Shown here piece by piece: positions 12,601-22,239 of a DNA stretch of 64,000 nt. The notes below the pieces were generated by a model. The model had not been told where the DNA came from, ran no database searches, and saw nothing but the letters and a program-made list of their open reading frames with translations. Positions within the stretch are counted from its first letter, which is position 1. Each line of letters starts with the position of its first letter. The position numbers and the translations under genes were made by a program. The stretch is from Pampus argenteus (lineage: Eukaryota > Chordata > Actinopteri > Scombriformes > Stromateidae): contig CM072870.1 in the NCBI GenBank assembly GCA_036937835.1, positions 17,083,501 through 17,147,500 of the forward strand. The letters run 5' to 3'.

Positions 12601-12989
12601 AAATGATTACATTCTGTCTGGTGATGTTTTCCAGTTTAAAAAAAAAAAAAAAACGTCTGTATCTCAGACGTCGAATGAGCTTCACCTTTTCTCGTTTCTC
12701 ACGATCACTCGCTCACAACCATATGCTACAACTTCAAAAACAGTTAAGTTAAATTCAGAATTTAGATTAAGAAACCTCACCTTCATTCATGTTTTGCATC
12801 ATTTACAGATTATTATTAATTTTTTAATTCTTGAAGACTGTAAGATGACAGACACAAGGACACAACTTCACAAGAACACCACTGACTTTTCACAGAAGAA
12901 CACCAAGTTGGAGCCGGTTACTTACGGTTGGCTAAACAGATGATCCCAGCCCAGAACAGCAGGATCTTGAGACCACAGAGACGGGCCAT
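498..12989 (-). CDS. ptprc: ptprc (CD45 receptor tyrosine phosphatase), 3' end outside window
   Basis: Receptor-type protein tyrosine phosphatase of leukocytes; in the family it activates Src-family kinases by dephosphorylating their C-terminal tyrosine. Exons in transcript order: 12926-12989, 9008-9025, 7753-7902, 7460-7588, 7243-7263, 6780-7040, 6440-6679, 6234-6347, 5821-5949, 5590-5730, 5350-5358, 4985-5131, 4102-4310, 3936-3996, 3688-3796, 3365-3402, 2878-2987, 2664-2754, 2213-2289, 1963-1999, 1772-1869, 1334-1459, 977-1134, 498-633. All junctions are GT-AG with matching phase, summing to 2,673 nt (891 codons, no stop). Order: signal peptide 1-21, Ser/Thr/Pro stalk about 28-120, cysteine-containing and three fibronectin-III-like units about 121-564, membrane helix about 569-592, juxtamembrane segment, D1 phosphatase from about 614. 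D1 shows NYINAS, WPD (Asp about 813) and HCSAGVGRTG (Cys about 845), spliced across two exons. The remainder of D1 and D2 must lie left of position 1. Identity is secure; exact isoform use is not. Confidence 0.95.
977..1134 (-). CDS. ptprc: ptprc exon 23, D1 with WPD loop
   Basis: REVTHIQFMSWPDHGVPGEP carries the mobile WPD loop whose Asp is the general acid; the exon ends IIVHC plus two bases of Ser, so the catalytic signature is split by the intron. The acceptor could also be two bases downstream, but phase supports 1134. Confidence 0.92.
1334..1459 (-). CDS. ptprc: ptprc exon 22, D1
   Basis: Forty-two codons: IKCAQYWPSPDRETEIFEEF, then FPNYFIRRLILTN; the KCxxYWP motif is conserved in receptor PTPs. 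Phase 0-0. Confidence 0.9.
1772..1869 (-). CDS. ptprc: ptprc exon 21, D1
   Basis: GPKDETVSDFWRMVWEQQSS and IIVMVTRCEEGNR, the highly conserved DFWRMVWE segment. Confidence 0.93.
1963..1999 (-). CDS. ptprc: ptprc exon 20, D1
   Basis: Short 37-nt exon, GYKESKKYIAAQ plus the first base of Gly; KYIAAQGP is a hallmark PTP strand completed in the next exon. Confidence 0.9.
2213..2289 (-). CDS. ptprc: ptprc exon 19, D1 (NYINAS region)
   Basis: YDYNRVQLATGNGEAGCDYI then NASFID, the substrate-recognition loop region of classical PTPs. Confidence 0.9.
2664..2754 (-). CDS. ptprc: ptprc exon 18, D1
   Basis: SIPRIFSRYVVKDAKKA then SKNRYVDILP, ending CCAT/GTGAGT; the missing bases of the tyrosine codon come from the next exon. 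Confidence 0.9.
2878..2987 (-). CDS. ptprc: ptprc exon 17, juxtamembrane to D1 entry
   Basis: Encodes DEENLLPVEPIAAEVLLETY and KRKLADEGRLFLAEFQ, the conserved helix-turn-helix leading into CD45 D1. This is the first ptprc exon with no counterpart in the duplicate. Confidence 0.92.
3365..3402 (-). CDS. ptprc: ptprc exon 16, 38-nt juxtamembrane exon
   Basis: Needed to keep frame between the transmembrane exon (ends in phase 2) and the next exon (starts in phase 1). Acceptor TTCACAG, donor GTGAGT; gives D-M-S-E-N-M-M-L-I-S-T-A. Equal-length homologue at 38969-39006. Confidence 0.8.
3688..3796 (-). CDS. ptprc: ptprc exon 15, transmembrane helix
   Basis: Encodes DNKAVIGFLVFLIILMSVAL followed by LLVTYKIYVLKRRKS: about 23 hydrophobic residues then a basic stop-transfer, closely resembling the mammalian CD45 membrane segment and its YKIY junction. 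Confidence 0.92.
3936..3996 (-). CDS. ptprc: ptprc exon 14, end of FN3 unit
   Basis: Twenty codons (VFTFNGRYTSNKVGISIDTL). Donor chosen as CTGT/GTATG because the alternative two bases earlier would put a stop at the start of the transmembrane exon. Confidence 0.82.
4102..4310 (-). CDS. ptprc: ptprc exon 13, membrane-proximal FN3 unit (first part)
   Basis: Seventy codons from PGIPKEVVAKVEGHN to DLSYLTTYKLE. The N-terminal PGxP and LxYxTxY patterns are standard FN3. The ORF running on to 4488 is read-through into the intron. Compared with 38071-38279, 16 codons differ, 15 by amino acid. Confidence 0.9.
4985..5131 (-). CDS. ptprc: ptprc exon 12, second FN3-like unit
   Basis: Contains CQITGLKPFTDYTCEVKPTY, the F/G-strand motif of CD45 FN3 repeats. 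Phase 1-1. Confidence 0.9.
5350..5358 (-). CDS. ptprc: ptprc exon 11, 9-nt microexon
   Basis: AAAAACCTG between TTCCACAG and GTAAGAAAT; adds three residues and bridges phase 1 on both sides. An identical microexon at 37049-37057 in the inverted duplicate, with both splice sites kept, supports it. Confidence 0.75.
5590..5730 (-). CDS. ptprc: ptprc exon 10, ectodomain
   Basis: Forty-seven codons with SSIELMWKTTSQNC (an FN3-like first sheet) and YVCSCKAEG. Phase 1-1; the duplicate exon 36707-36844 is one codon shorter and has Glu to Trp in the LMW strand. Confidence 0.85.
5821..5949 (-). CDS. ptprc: ptprc exon 9, fibronectin-III-like half domain
   Basis: Contains the typical FN3 turn LEPFTDYTC and a KVDC end. 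The encoded peptide matches that of 36488-36616 in the duplicate. Confidence 0.88.
6234..6347 (-). CDS. ptprc: ptprc exon 8, ectodomain
   Basis: Thirty-eight codons (DFLQPNEINQTPPTKLP..., CTDLTIEYIC), phase 1-1; the start of the first fibronectin-III-like unit. It differs from the duplicate exon 36216-36329 at only two bases, both changing an amino acid. Confidence 0.85.
6440..6679 (-). CDS. ptprc: ptprc exon 7, ectodomain
   Basis: Eighty codons including GYLCYRSKWDISS, FCIKPDYNEICTNLT and QQCMKSSFNLTEF: four to five cysteines and several N-x-T/S sites. The homologous exon at 35889-36125 is one codon shorter and carries two extra cysteines. Confidence 0.85.
6780..7040 (-). CDS. ptprc: ptprc exon 6, cysteine-containing ectodomain
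   Basis: Eighty-seven codons with N-glycosylation motifs (NITNGTNGNYS) and cysteines in CVSYDH and DTCKHS. This first folded part of the ectodomain follows the mucin stalk. Same length as 35528-35788 in the duplicate, with amino-acid replacements clustered in its middle. Confidence 0.85.
7243..7263 (-). CDS. ptprc: ptprc exon 5, 21-nt exon
   Basis: Seven codons between CCAACAG and GTGAGTATC; contributes D-P-T-S-Q-T-Q and the first base of a cysteine codon completed by the next exon. It has an equal-length counterpart at 35305-35325. Confidence 0.75.
7460..7588 (-). CDS. ptprc: ptprc exon 4, mucin-like stalk exon
   Basis: Forty-three codons of Thr/Ser/Asn/Pro (TTPANTSNETLPTTNSTSN), with several N-x-S/T sites; phase 1-1, so a second candidate for regulated skipping. 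Absent from the inverted duplicate. The acceptor is CTCCAG; the donor (GTTGGA) is weak, which suits alternative use. Confidence 0.75.
7753..7902 (-). CDS. ptprc: ptprc exon 3, mucin-like stalk exon
   Basis: Fifty codons very rich in Ser, Thr and Pro (for example SPARTTTYLNSS), bounded by TGCAG and GTAATG, phase 1-1. Equivalent to the alternatively spliced O-glycosylated exons of mammalian CD45; because it is symmetric it can be skipped without a frameshift. No counterpart exists in the inverted duplicate. Confidence 0.75.
7903..9007. other. ptprc intron 2
   Basis: About 1.1 kb with a T-run near 8765-8780 and no Ser/Thr/Pro-rich frame convincing enough to call another stalk exon. Extra alternatively spliced exons cannot be excluded without transcripts. 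Confidence 0.4.
9008..9025 (-). CDS. ptprc: ptprc exon 2, 18-nt linker exon
   Basis: Flanked by CCAG and GTGAGTG; adds six codons (RQAKSA with the split codon). It is supported by the homologous 12-nt exon at 35146-35157 in the inverted duplicate, which has the same splice signals and phase 1. Confidence 0.75.
9026..12925. other. ptprc intron 1 (3.9 kb)
   Basis: AT-rich non-coding sequence with poly-A/T runs and two CA-rich microsatellites near 12.1 and 12.25 kb. Mammalian CD45 also has a long first intron. No coding exon recognised. Confidence 0.6.
12056..12287. repeat. two imperfect CA microsatellites
   Basis: Imperfect (CA)n blocks at 12056-12114 and 12225-12287 interrupted by CG and TATA units. 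They create spurious His/Thr-rich ORFs. Confidence 0.9.
12926..12989 (-). CDS. ptprc: ptprc exon 1: start codon and signal peptide
   Basis: ATG at 12989-12987 with G at -3 and G at +4, followed by 21 codons forming a short basic start, a hydrophobic core (KILLFWAGIICLA) and a GTAAG donor. The same exon structure, codon for codon, is recognisable twice on the plus strand near 33.4 and 34.3 kb. A non-coding 5' exon could exist further right and would not be seen. Confidence 0.85.
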
Positions 12990-13320
12990 GTCCAGGAGTT
13001 AGGGTGTGTACGGCCACACACCATATAGTATAGTCCTAGTGGGGACCAACAGGCAAACGTTCACGCGCCAAATCGAAGATGTATTCACAATTCTTAACTC
13101 AATTCTAAGAAAGAAATAATACAAAAACGTTGTCTTATTTTTAAGCTACATATGTGTTCAGTCTTATCAGTTGACGCAGCTTCCTGGACTTGTTCCCCAA
13201 AGCCTCGCCTCTAGGTTTCAAGTAAATCAAGTGGGAGTGATGTCACACAAGAGTTACTTTACCTTAGCGTTTCGTGACAGGAAGCAACTAACAGGAAGTC
13301 TTCTCATCTGTTCTATAACC
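12990..13320 (-). promoter_or_regulatory. putative ptprc promoter region
   Basis: Immediately upstream of the ptprc start. On the minus strand it holds GACTTCCTG (13292-13300) and CTTCCTGTC, ETS/PU.1-type cores; ETS factors are known activators of leukocyte CD45. Assignment rests on position and motif only. Confidence 0.35.
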
Positions 13321-16300
13321 CTTAAATGTTAAAGTGTAAAGTGGGGAAAATGTTTTATTTTTTACAACTGTTATCGAATTCAGTTTAATCCCACATCAAC
13401 AGACACGGTAATGAAAAGAAATTGCAGTTTTGGTCATATTAACACACATAGAGGTGCAGGTTAGACTTCTGTTTGTTCTTCATCAGACCTTTTAGATTTG
13501 AGACACGGGACATACAGTAGTGAAACCTCTTTAGAGCTCCTCTTCTTTTTCACTGACTCCCCTCTGCTCTTAGGCTTACAGGCCTACAGTACTGTAACTC
13601 GGCCATGTAGTCAAATGTAGAGCAAGCAATGCAACGGCCAAGAAAGCAATGCTGTCTTTCTTTTCTTAAACTTTGTTCTTTTTTTTTTCTAGCAGTCTAA
13701 AGAGAGAAAACATGTGGCCATTGGCTCCAGAAGTGTTTTTTATTTTTCATTTCTGATGTTCCTTTCTGTGAAATACATTCATAAGGGATGTTAGATCTCT
13801 TCAAAGTCATTGATTGTGCACAGTGTTTGATCATCGTGTTCATGCCTTGGAGCCCGAAATGTTTTACTTCTGTTTACATACAAAAGAAAATATGGGATAA
13901 AAGAGGAAAGAAAGGAGCAGAGAAACTGTGCAGGGAGTGAAACGCATATACTGGATGGTGAGCTGATGTGAATCTGGATGAAACACAGTCAGCTATATAA
14001 TGCAGTTAAGTGAAATAATATATACAACTAAACAGAGTCATTTCATGCAGTGAGATACTGAGCCGATAGAGGCTCAGGCTTACAGTATGAAACTGTAAAT
14101 AGGATGAAGCAGAACAAGGATTTCTAATATATGAATTTCTATAAATATAGTGTACAAAATACAGACAAATCCACAAACTGAAGGCCTGAAGTAGAAACTG
14201 AAGGTATGATCTAAATATGGATTTCCTCCTAGACCATTGAAACATTTGGTATTGGGCTATTTCTACTTCTCAAGAGTATAGATTCTTGTAATCAGGAAGT
14301 ATCGCTTAAGCAAGCAGCATCTTCTTCATGCAATCTGAATGACACTTTATTCAGTGTTTGTTTTTGCTTTGTATGTCCTCAAATGTAGACAAGTGCAAGT
14401 ATTTTCACTGAAGCCGTTGTCTCATATATATGACAGTATTAATCGCTGAAATGAGTTTAGATTAGTACATCAATGACCTTTTTTCATACACTTACATGCA
14501 GCTATCCTTCATTATATGATATTAATCTACGGTACTTAAATGAGCGTCTAAGCATTTGACTGGAGTACTTGTGATTTAGGTTTAAATTCTGTCTCATGCT
14601 GTCATTTTTGACATTTCTATTATTCAAACCATGTTCAGGTAAAGGGTGTGGTTTTGCAACAATCTTTTTCCAACATTAAGTTCATTAAGATTAAGTTGTT
14701 TTTCATTCAAGTTTTCTCTACTGTGACCCTGGGGTGATTATAGGCGGGAAGCTGCCGCCCAGTGTTGGTTTTTAACCACCATTTTGGAGAGATAAAAAAA
14801 CAACAACAGAGAGCATGCAACCAATACGGCAGTGTGCCTAAGAACACTGCAGAGTGCTGTGTGTTCACGGTTACAATCAGAGACCAGCTGTCTCATATGA
14901 ATTTGGGGGGTTGAACATATGTTGAGTAGACTCATGTCATATAAACCTCCGCTGTATGAGCGTAACACAGACCCAAATGGAACACAGTCAATCATTGTGC
15001 AAGACAAAGAGTCAGCAGATCGCATCAATGCAGATAAATCTCAGGTCGGCATGTGGCACACCATTGAAAATAGATACTTTTAGATAGTGTCCATATCAAA
15101 GCTTTAAAGCTGTGCGTTTGGTTTATAGTCTACTACAGTGATAAATAATACGTGATGCTAACTATTAGCCAGAGGACTGGACTAGTCGACTGATAGAAAG
15201 CTAATTGCAACGAACTGCAACTATTATATAATCAATTCATTGTTTCAATGTCATTTTTCAAGCAAACAATGCAAAATGTTTGTTGGCTTTTCATATCTTA
15301 AGATTTGATGCTTGTCTTTGTCACAAATAGTAAACTGAATATCTTTGCGTTGTGAATGATTGGTCGGACAAAAAAACTAAAAAAACTAAAAACTATAAAA
15401 ACATACTCTGCTTTGATTAATAATGTGTGTCTGATTTTTTTTTCATAAAAAAAGTTTTATTACCTGGTTGACAATTATTTAAATGATATTTACTTCTTCT
15501 GCATTAAAAATTCAGAATCTATAAATATGTAAATAGTTTTGGTTTTAGAAGTTGGACACAAGATGTCTTTTCCTTCAATGAAAAGTCTGTTCTCAGTGTA
15601 TGCACACAGGAGGCTTCACGTTTCCACATCAGCTTGCATAAGTTGCATATTGGACCAGAAATGGCTTCCTAACTAGTTGTGTTTGTAGAGTGAAACTCAA
15701 ACAATCAAGTGACAGAACAATACCAAAACATATTTCCAAAATATGATGTGTATTTCTTATTATTTTTTGTTTTATAAAAAAAGATTAATTTATTAATCAC
15801 GAAAATATTCCACAGATAATAAAATTGTTAGTTTCAGCTGTACAACCAAACCCTAACACTCATTAAATATTCACCACGTGTAAAATATTCAATGTTCACT
15901 GATAAAAAATTACTTACGGTGAGGTATATAATACCGTTGTGTATGTGTATACATCTGAAATGTATTTTATATTCAGAAAACTATAATACAGCATATTTCT
16001 GTTTCATGACTATGAGCAGTATCTGCTGTAAAAAACCCATAAAGCATTTCTATGACTTCAATGTACAATCAATGTCTTTTTTAGCAACGTCTTGTTTCAC
16101 ATCATCCGAGAAAAAAATCTAAGACTGCAAAGTAAAGAGAAACTAGACATTTCTTTCCTCCTCCTCCTCCTACATATCAGAGCTTCCTTTGTCTGGTAAC
16201 ATTAGGTACATTCCCGATGCTATTACAAGAATGTAAAGAACTAAAAAGTATCAGTCTAAATGCAACTTACAGTTTTGTTTTTTTGTTATCAATCAGATAA

Positions 16301-18000
16301 ATAAATCTCATAAGCAAATATAGGTAATAAGTAGTTTTCATTGATTTCCAACTACTGTGCAATGAGAATTATTGTGACTGTTGATTTAAAATAAAAGCTG
16401 GCCCTTTATTTTAAGCCCAAAATGTTTGTGTAGGAGTTAAGGAAGGGGGTGTGGCGAAAACTGTGTCATAGCTTCCCCAATCACCCCCTCCCTCTCCCCC
16501 TAAAATCTTGGGTTATGACTCAAAACTTCTATCTAGCTTCTTTTCTGGTCCCCTTTTCTTGCGTCTTCTACTTTTCTCTCATAATAATTGTTAATGTCGA
16601 CAATTTCTTACAATAGCAATGAGGAGACTAGAGGAGGGAGTCCGTATATATACTATTGAATTTGCTGTGCTTAGTTCCTCCGTGCAGTCACAGCTGTGAC
16701 CACAGGGAGGTGAGATAAAAATGGATTACAGGCGATACATGTGTATGTCAACGCGTGCACTACTCACAGATGCATGCAATTTTGTGTTCTTCACTCCTTG
16801 CAAGGTGCACCTACACGTGTGGGTTAAGGGTTTCAAGACATTGTCAGGTCTGCAATTTATTATATTCACCATCTGCCTGTTTTCTCAACAGTTGTTTTTT
16901 TTTCTTTTTCTTTTTTTTTTTTACATCTTTGGGTTACATCTTTAGGTTTAATCACAAATCCCTATCTATATTATAAAACACAACACATCATCTTAAATAT
17001 TGTTTAAAGATGCTTTTATGGGCATTATAAAAGTGGCAGCTATGGTGCAAGTGTATGCAAAGCATCAACAAATAATTCATTCAGTGCCGGGAATCATTTA
17101 TAGTACAAAAAATAATTATTATTACACTTTAAAGTGAGCATAAAATAAGAGAATAAATATGTATTAAAGGTTCCAAAGTCTTCAGTAGATGAATCTTTAG
17201 AATAATAATTATCATTATTCTATTTGAAAACAGTTTTAGATAAACTTAGTGTGAAGAAAGTATGAGATATGACATTTGTGTGAATGATGATCATAATCAT
17301 AAATTGTTTCAAAGCGTTGTGTCTTTGTAGCTTTGCAGATTTAGCTATAAAACATATAGTTGGTTGTCTCTGAAAGGCATCACATGCAAAATGCTCTGCA
17401 CATAATGTATATGGTTACTCCTGTCAACAGTAACAAACCAGTTGAGCCGTAAGAATATGACTAAAAGATAAAAATCTAGTGAGGGACGAGTATTGTCAGT
17501 TCTCATTGCCAATAATAATTAAAACCATCCACTATAACATGCATCCATGTTTGATCTCTGCTTCGATCCAGATTTCTTCTACAAAAAAGTTAAACCAAAG
17601 GGAGACAAACAACTTGTATGCATTAGAAGGGCAGTAAGGAGTGTTAGAGATTATTGCCAGAACAACCTCTTTCACACTTCCTCGTTTTCCTTCCTGTGTG
17701 CAGTCTTCAGCATACATGTCATTGCACACTGCAACACTGCCTAGCTTTATTTCTGCATCTACTGAGTATACTGTTTCCTACAGCTGACACACCTATACTT
17801 AAAATACTTAAAGTTCTTAAATCTTCTCAGTACACTTCATGTAACTTTACTTAAAAACATCAAAAAAAAAGGCACCTCCTGCGTTTCACAACACATCTGT
17901 GAGACTTCATATGTGGCGTGAAACAACTTAAAACCACTGGAGGGCAGTGTGGGTTCATGTTGCGCCACAGCCCTTCCCCTTTTCACATACATCTCTCTCC
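13321..18000. other. gene-poor spacer, first part
   Basis: AT-rich intergenic sequence. I see no ORF with family resemblance, no tRNA or other RNA gene, and only short homopolymer and T-rich runs. ORFs near 14.0-14.2 and 14.7-15.0 kb look random. Confidence 0.5.
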
Positions 18001-18039
18001 TCACTTGTTTTTGGGAATAGCCAAGTGGCTGAATGCATC

Positions 18040-19050
18040 TTATACACACACAAACAAGTATACATACACACACACACACACACACACGCTCAGTGTTGCG
18101 ATTTGGACTCCTTTTGGTTCCTCTCTGCCGATGACTGACAGGTTCTTAACGAGAGCAGCCTAGAGCGTTTGCCCTCCAGGCCTGTACATCAGCCATCAAC
18201 ATACAACACACACACACACACACACATGCAATGCTCACTCCCATATTTATACACACACACACATATTGTATCATCCACACACATCTACCCTCCATCTCTC
18301 TGCAGTCATTCTGTGTCCCATTTCCCAGGCTCTATCAGTTTTGTCCATTGTTCAGGGAGTGTTTGACAGTCACTGGGAGACAGTTAGGGTTTATCAGCAT
18401 TATTATGTTTCTATGAGGCAGCCTTATCCAACATAGAAGGAATGTCAGCCGGACTATTGTCCATTAAGGCTGAATACAAGCACGTTACAGCAGCATATAA
18501 TGCTACTAAGGGGCTATCTGAATATTGTGTGTTGGTGTGTGGTTATTGTGAGGGCCATAATGATGAGACGGCATAGCTGGGGAGGTAAAGATGGAAACCC
18601 GGAGCAGCACGTTTTCTCCACCCCTTCATGATTCATCCCTCCTTTCACCTCTGTTCCCTCTCTTTTTCTGTTGAGAGAAAACCCAATTAAAATACTGTGT
18701 GGATGGATACGATGAAGAAAGACATACCTTCTCCATGACATTCTCTCTACCCCCCGTGTAGTGACAGATCTGGTGCATTCAAACCAGGTTGAAAAAATGT
18801 GCAAGATCCCGTTTCCTGCTACCATTAAATGTTGATGTATAATATCAAAAAAAAAAAAAAAAAAAAAGATTCAGTGAGTATGCATGCAGTGTACATATAT
18901 ATATATACACACACTGCATGGAGATAAATGTATAAATCAAACCTACCCCGGATTCACCCCATATACATACATATGCTATATGTTTTGATTCCCAGATGCT
19001 AAACAAATACCTGATGCAGCAGGAGGTGGAGAATACATCCATTTTTTACA

Positions 19051-19091
<41 letters not shown>

Positions 19092-21015
19092 ATGTCTTCC
19101 ATGTATCCCTCTCTCTCTTCTACCCCTCTCCTCTTTCTCCACTCTTGTTTTCCTCTCTTCCTGACCCAACATCCGGCCCTCCTGGGAGATCCTGCTTTCT
19201 GCTGCCTGTATAGGACATCTCTGTGGGCACATGATCTGCCAGTCAATCCAGCAGCAGTTCAGTACAGACCTCACTGCGACTCCGTTGTGGAGGTCAGGGG
19301 CTGGAGATGTGTGTGTGTGTGTATATACAGAGACACAGGGTCAAGGGGCTAGAAGAGTGTGAGGACTCTTCTATTCAGGCCTACTAAATACTGTATGCTG
19401 CTGATATTTACCTGCTTCAATATTACAACAAAGCCCCTCAGGAGCGCATGTGTGTACATCCCTCAGCAGAAGGTGGAAAAAACTCCACAGCTCGACTCTA
19501 ATCTCAAGTCAACAACAGCGCACGTATACAAACATCCCTATTAAACATTTCCTCCCCTGTTAGTCTGGAGACACAGTCAAAAGACTTGGTTAACTGTGGT
19601 AAACAGTGAGCCTTCAGTGAGAAAGTCCAGAGAGACAGCGGTAACACCACACACACACAGACACACACAGACACAAATCCATTTCTGGGCTTTGAGTGGC
19701 CATTTAGAAATCTGGACGGCAGTTCACTGACCCAGCACTAACGAGGCAGCTAGCCCAGCCTGCGAGGAGTAGCGCCTCTTATCTAGTGACCACACAGCGC
19801 TGGCTATCTCCTGACCGTGTTTGACCACTGGTTAAAACTGATTAGCCCGTCATCCAGTCAAGTTTATGTTACAGTTACAGAAAGCAGAGATACACTAATG
19901 CACATGCAATACTTTTTTTGGCTCAGGATGGTATTTTCTGACTAATTGTGGAATGTGAGGTATGTTTTTTGTGTATGCTTGCAGCAGCTCAAAAGGGCGT
20001 GTTTGCCAGTATGATATGATAGCAGTGCAGAGATGCCATTCTAACAAAAAAATAGCACAATTGCTGCACTACTATCTGTCCAGTTGGATTGGACGAAGAG
20101 TCAGTGGTAGAGAAATGGCAGAGTGGACATGTGATGGCCAAAGTGTCAGGGACAGGGGATTCACCCATTTAATGAGAATCTATGGCCTGGTCTGATAAAG
20201 GGCCTGACTGAGAGGCTGTGACAAGTCCTAATGCTCACATGTATAAATGATGTGGGTGGGTGAAGGGAAGGGGTGTCCTGGTAAGATGTGGCTGCGTTGA
20301 ATCAATCCTCAGAGAGCATAGGTGGTGTTTAAGACCAGGCCAGACTGACAAATGGCTGGAGAAAGAAAACCATATAATCCAATCTGAGAGACGTGAACAA
20401 GCTAAAAAAAAAAAAATGAACAAAGGAAGGTTAAAGAAATTTTGAACTTTAAAAAAAAACATATAATCTTGCATTGAAATGAGTCAAACATTAAGAACAT
20501 AGTTCCTTTCAAGGTGTAAACAAATGTATAAAAAAATGTCAGTTATAGTTTCATTTTGATTTGTGTTGATGTAAGTGGCACATTTGCTCTCCCCCTGTGT
20601 GGCAGCAAAGGGCTAAACATCTAAAACAACAACCCCAAAAAGTACACACATACACACTCACACACCAGCCTTTGTTATGTTGAGAGCGTTTGTCTCTGTA
20701 CGGCTCCAGCAGAGAGGGGTTAAAATCCGATTGAGTCGATATCACTGGAGAATAACACATTCAACATGCAGTCTGAGTGTGTGTGCATCTGTGTGTGTGT
20801 GTGTGTGTGTATGCAAGTTTGTGTGTGTGAGCAACATGGAGCCTAGGGACTTCCTCCCTCTTCGTCTACAGCCCTCAGTTGAAATAGAATTGAATAGCTT
20901 GAATCCTCAATGGTAAATGTTCACAAAGTCAATACCAACTGTTACGTCTCCCCTGCATTGGGGTTAAGGGCATTACCATTTCTGAGACTTGAGGAAAAAA
21001 CACACACATACAGTA

Positions 21016-21069
<54 letters not shown>
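18040..21069. repeat. cluster of CA/GT microsatellites
   Basis: Perfect or near-perfect dinucleotide blocks at about 18066-18088, 18208-18229, 19054-19091, 20790-20810 (GT) and 21016-21068 (about 26 CA units), plus a (A)20 run at 18847-18867. The sequence between them shows no gene I recognise. Confidence 0.9.
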
Positions 21070-21073
<4 letters not shown>

Positions 21074-22010
21074 GTAAAGGCATACTCACCAGATGCCCCA
21101 TGAGATGCTAAAATATTTTGCAAAATGCTTACTGTACATTCTGCTTACAAATTCCCTTGTACTATAAGATATTCATCGAAGGCTTGTTTTCATTTTTGTT
21201 CACTAATCTCTGAATAATGATCCCGGTAGGCATGTGGCATTTTTAAAAGTGACATCAGTGCATGAGGGACAATGCTTTAGCTGATCAGCAAATTCAGTTC
21301 AATTCAAGAATATTTATGCACAGAGAGAGAGGCAGAAAGGAGATGTATTAATAATAACTAGCATGGAATAAATACTCACAAAAAAAAATTAAGGTTTAAT
21401 ACAAAATATTGAAACACAGCTAGCGGAAATATTTCAAAAGAATAAAAACATACATTTTGCAGGTTTTGTTAATAATGCAAGTTATGAATAGTTTGGAGAG
21501 TTACAGAACATGAATGTTTGGTGATGTCTGATAAAGTGTTTTGTACCTATAATCCACTTGGTGCTTAAAGAACAAGCCTGCAATATAGCACACTTTTCTT
21601 GTCCGTCCCTCCACACTGAATTCCCTTTCTGTGGTGCTCAGCCCAAAGCTCATTCGTTCATACTGAACTTGTAAGTCTCTAAAAATGGGTCACACATTTT
21701 TTAAGGCCAAACAATGTCCCTAAAACAGCTGAAAATCAGCTGTGTTTTTTGTTTTGTTTTAGGACAACCATGGAGGTCAATGGCACAGTGGAATAAACTG
21801 TATCAGGCTTTGACTGCTTAAGCAATATTTAAGATCAATCCATTGTTGGTTTTGGTATTTGTTGTGGGATTTGTTGACCATAAGAACAATAGAAAAAGAG
21901 AGACTATTCGACCTTTGGTTATGTACAGTAGATGTGGTGGACAGACATGACAAAAAAATGTATGCACACAGATTTTTGTGTATGGTTTAGCAGGCCTTCA
22001 GTTGCTCTGG

Positions 22011-22060
22011 TCAGGGTCAGGGTCAGGGTCAGGGTCAGGTTCAGGGTCAGGTTCAGGTTA
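22011..22060. repeat. TCAGGG hexamer tandem array
   Basis: About eight head-to-tail units of TCAGGG with TCAGGT variants. TCAGGG is a recognised variant of the vertebrate telomere unit TTAGGG. Confidence 0.85.
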
Positions 22061-22239
22061 GTACTGTATGTGGTAGTGTTAACACGGTGTTGCTCTCTAC
22101 AACCATGATAAGATAGTTTGGGCAAATTTGTTACCCAGTGTGGTAGCTAGCTTTATGAGTGGTGCAGACTCTAATATGTCCTGCTGGTCATTAACAGTAG
22201 GCAAACCTGGACCTATTACCACGGCGCAGTGTCTCATTT

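Noticed and set aside
22011..22060. Short regular repeats considered as a CRISPR array
   Set aside because: Head-to-tail hexamers without unique spacers in a eukaryotic genome. The same reasoning applies to 27236-27340 and 62028-62100.
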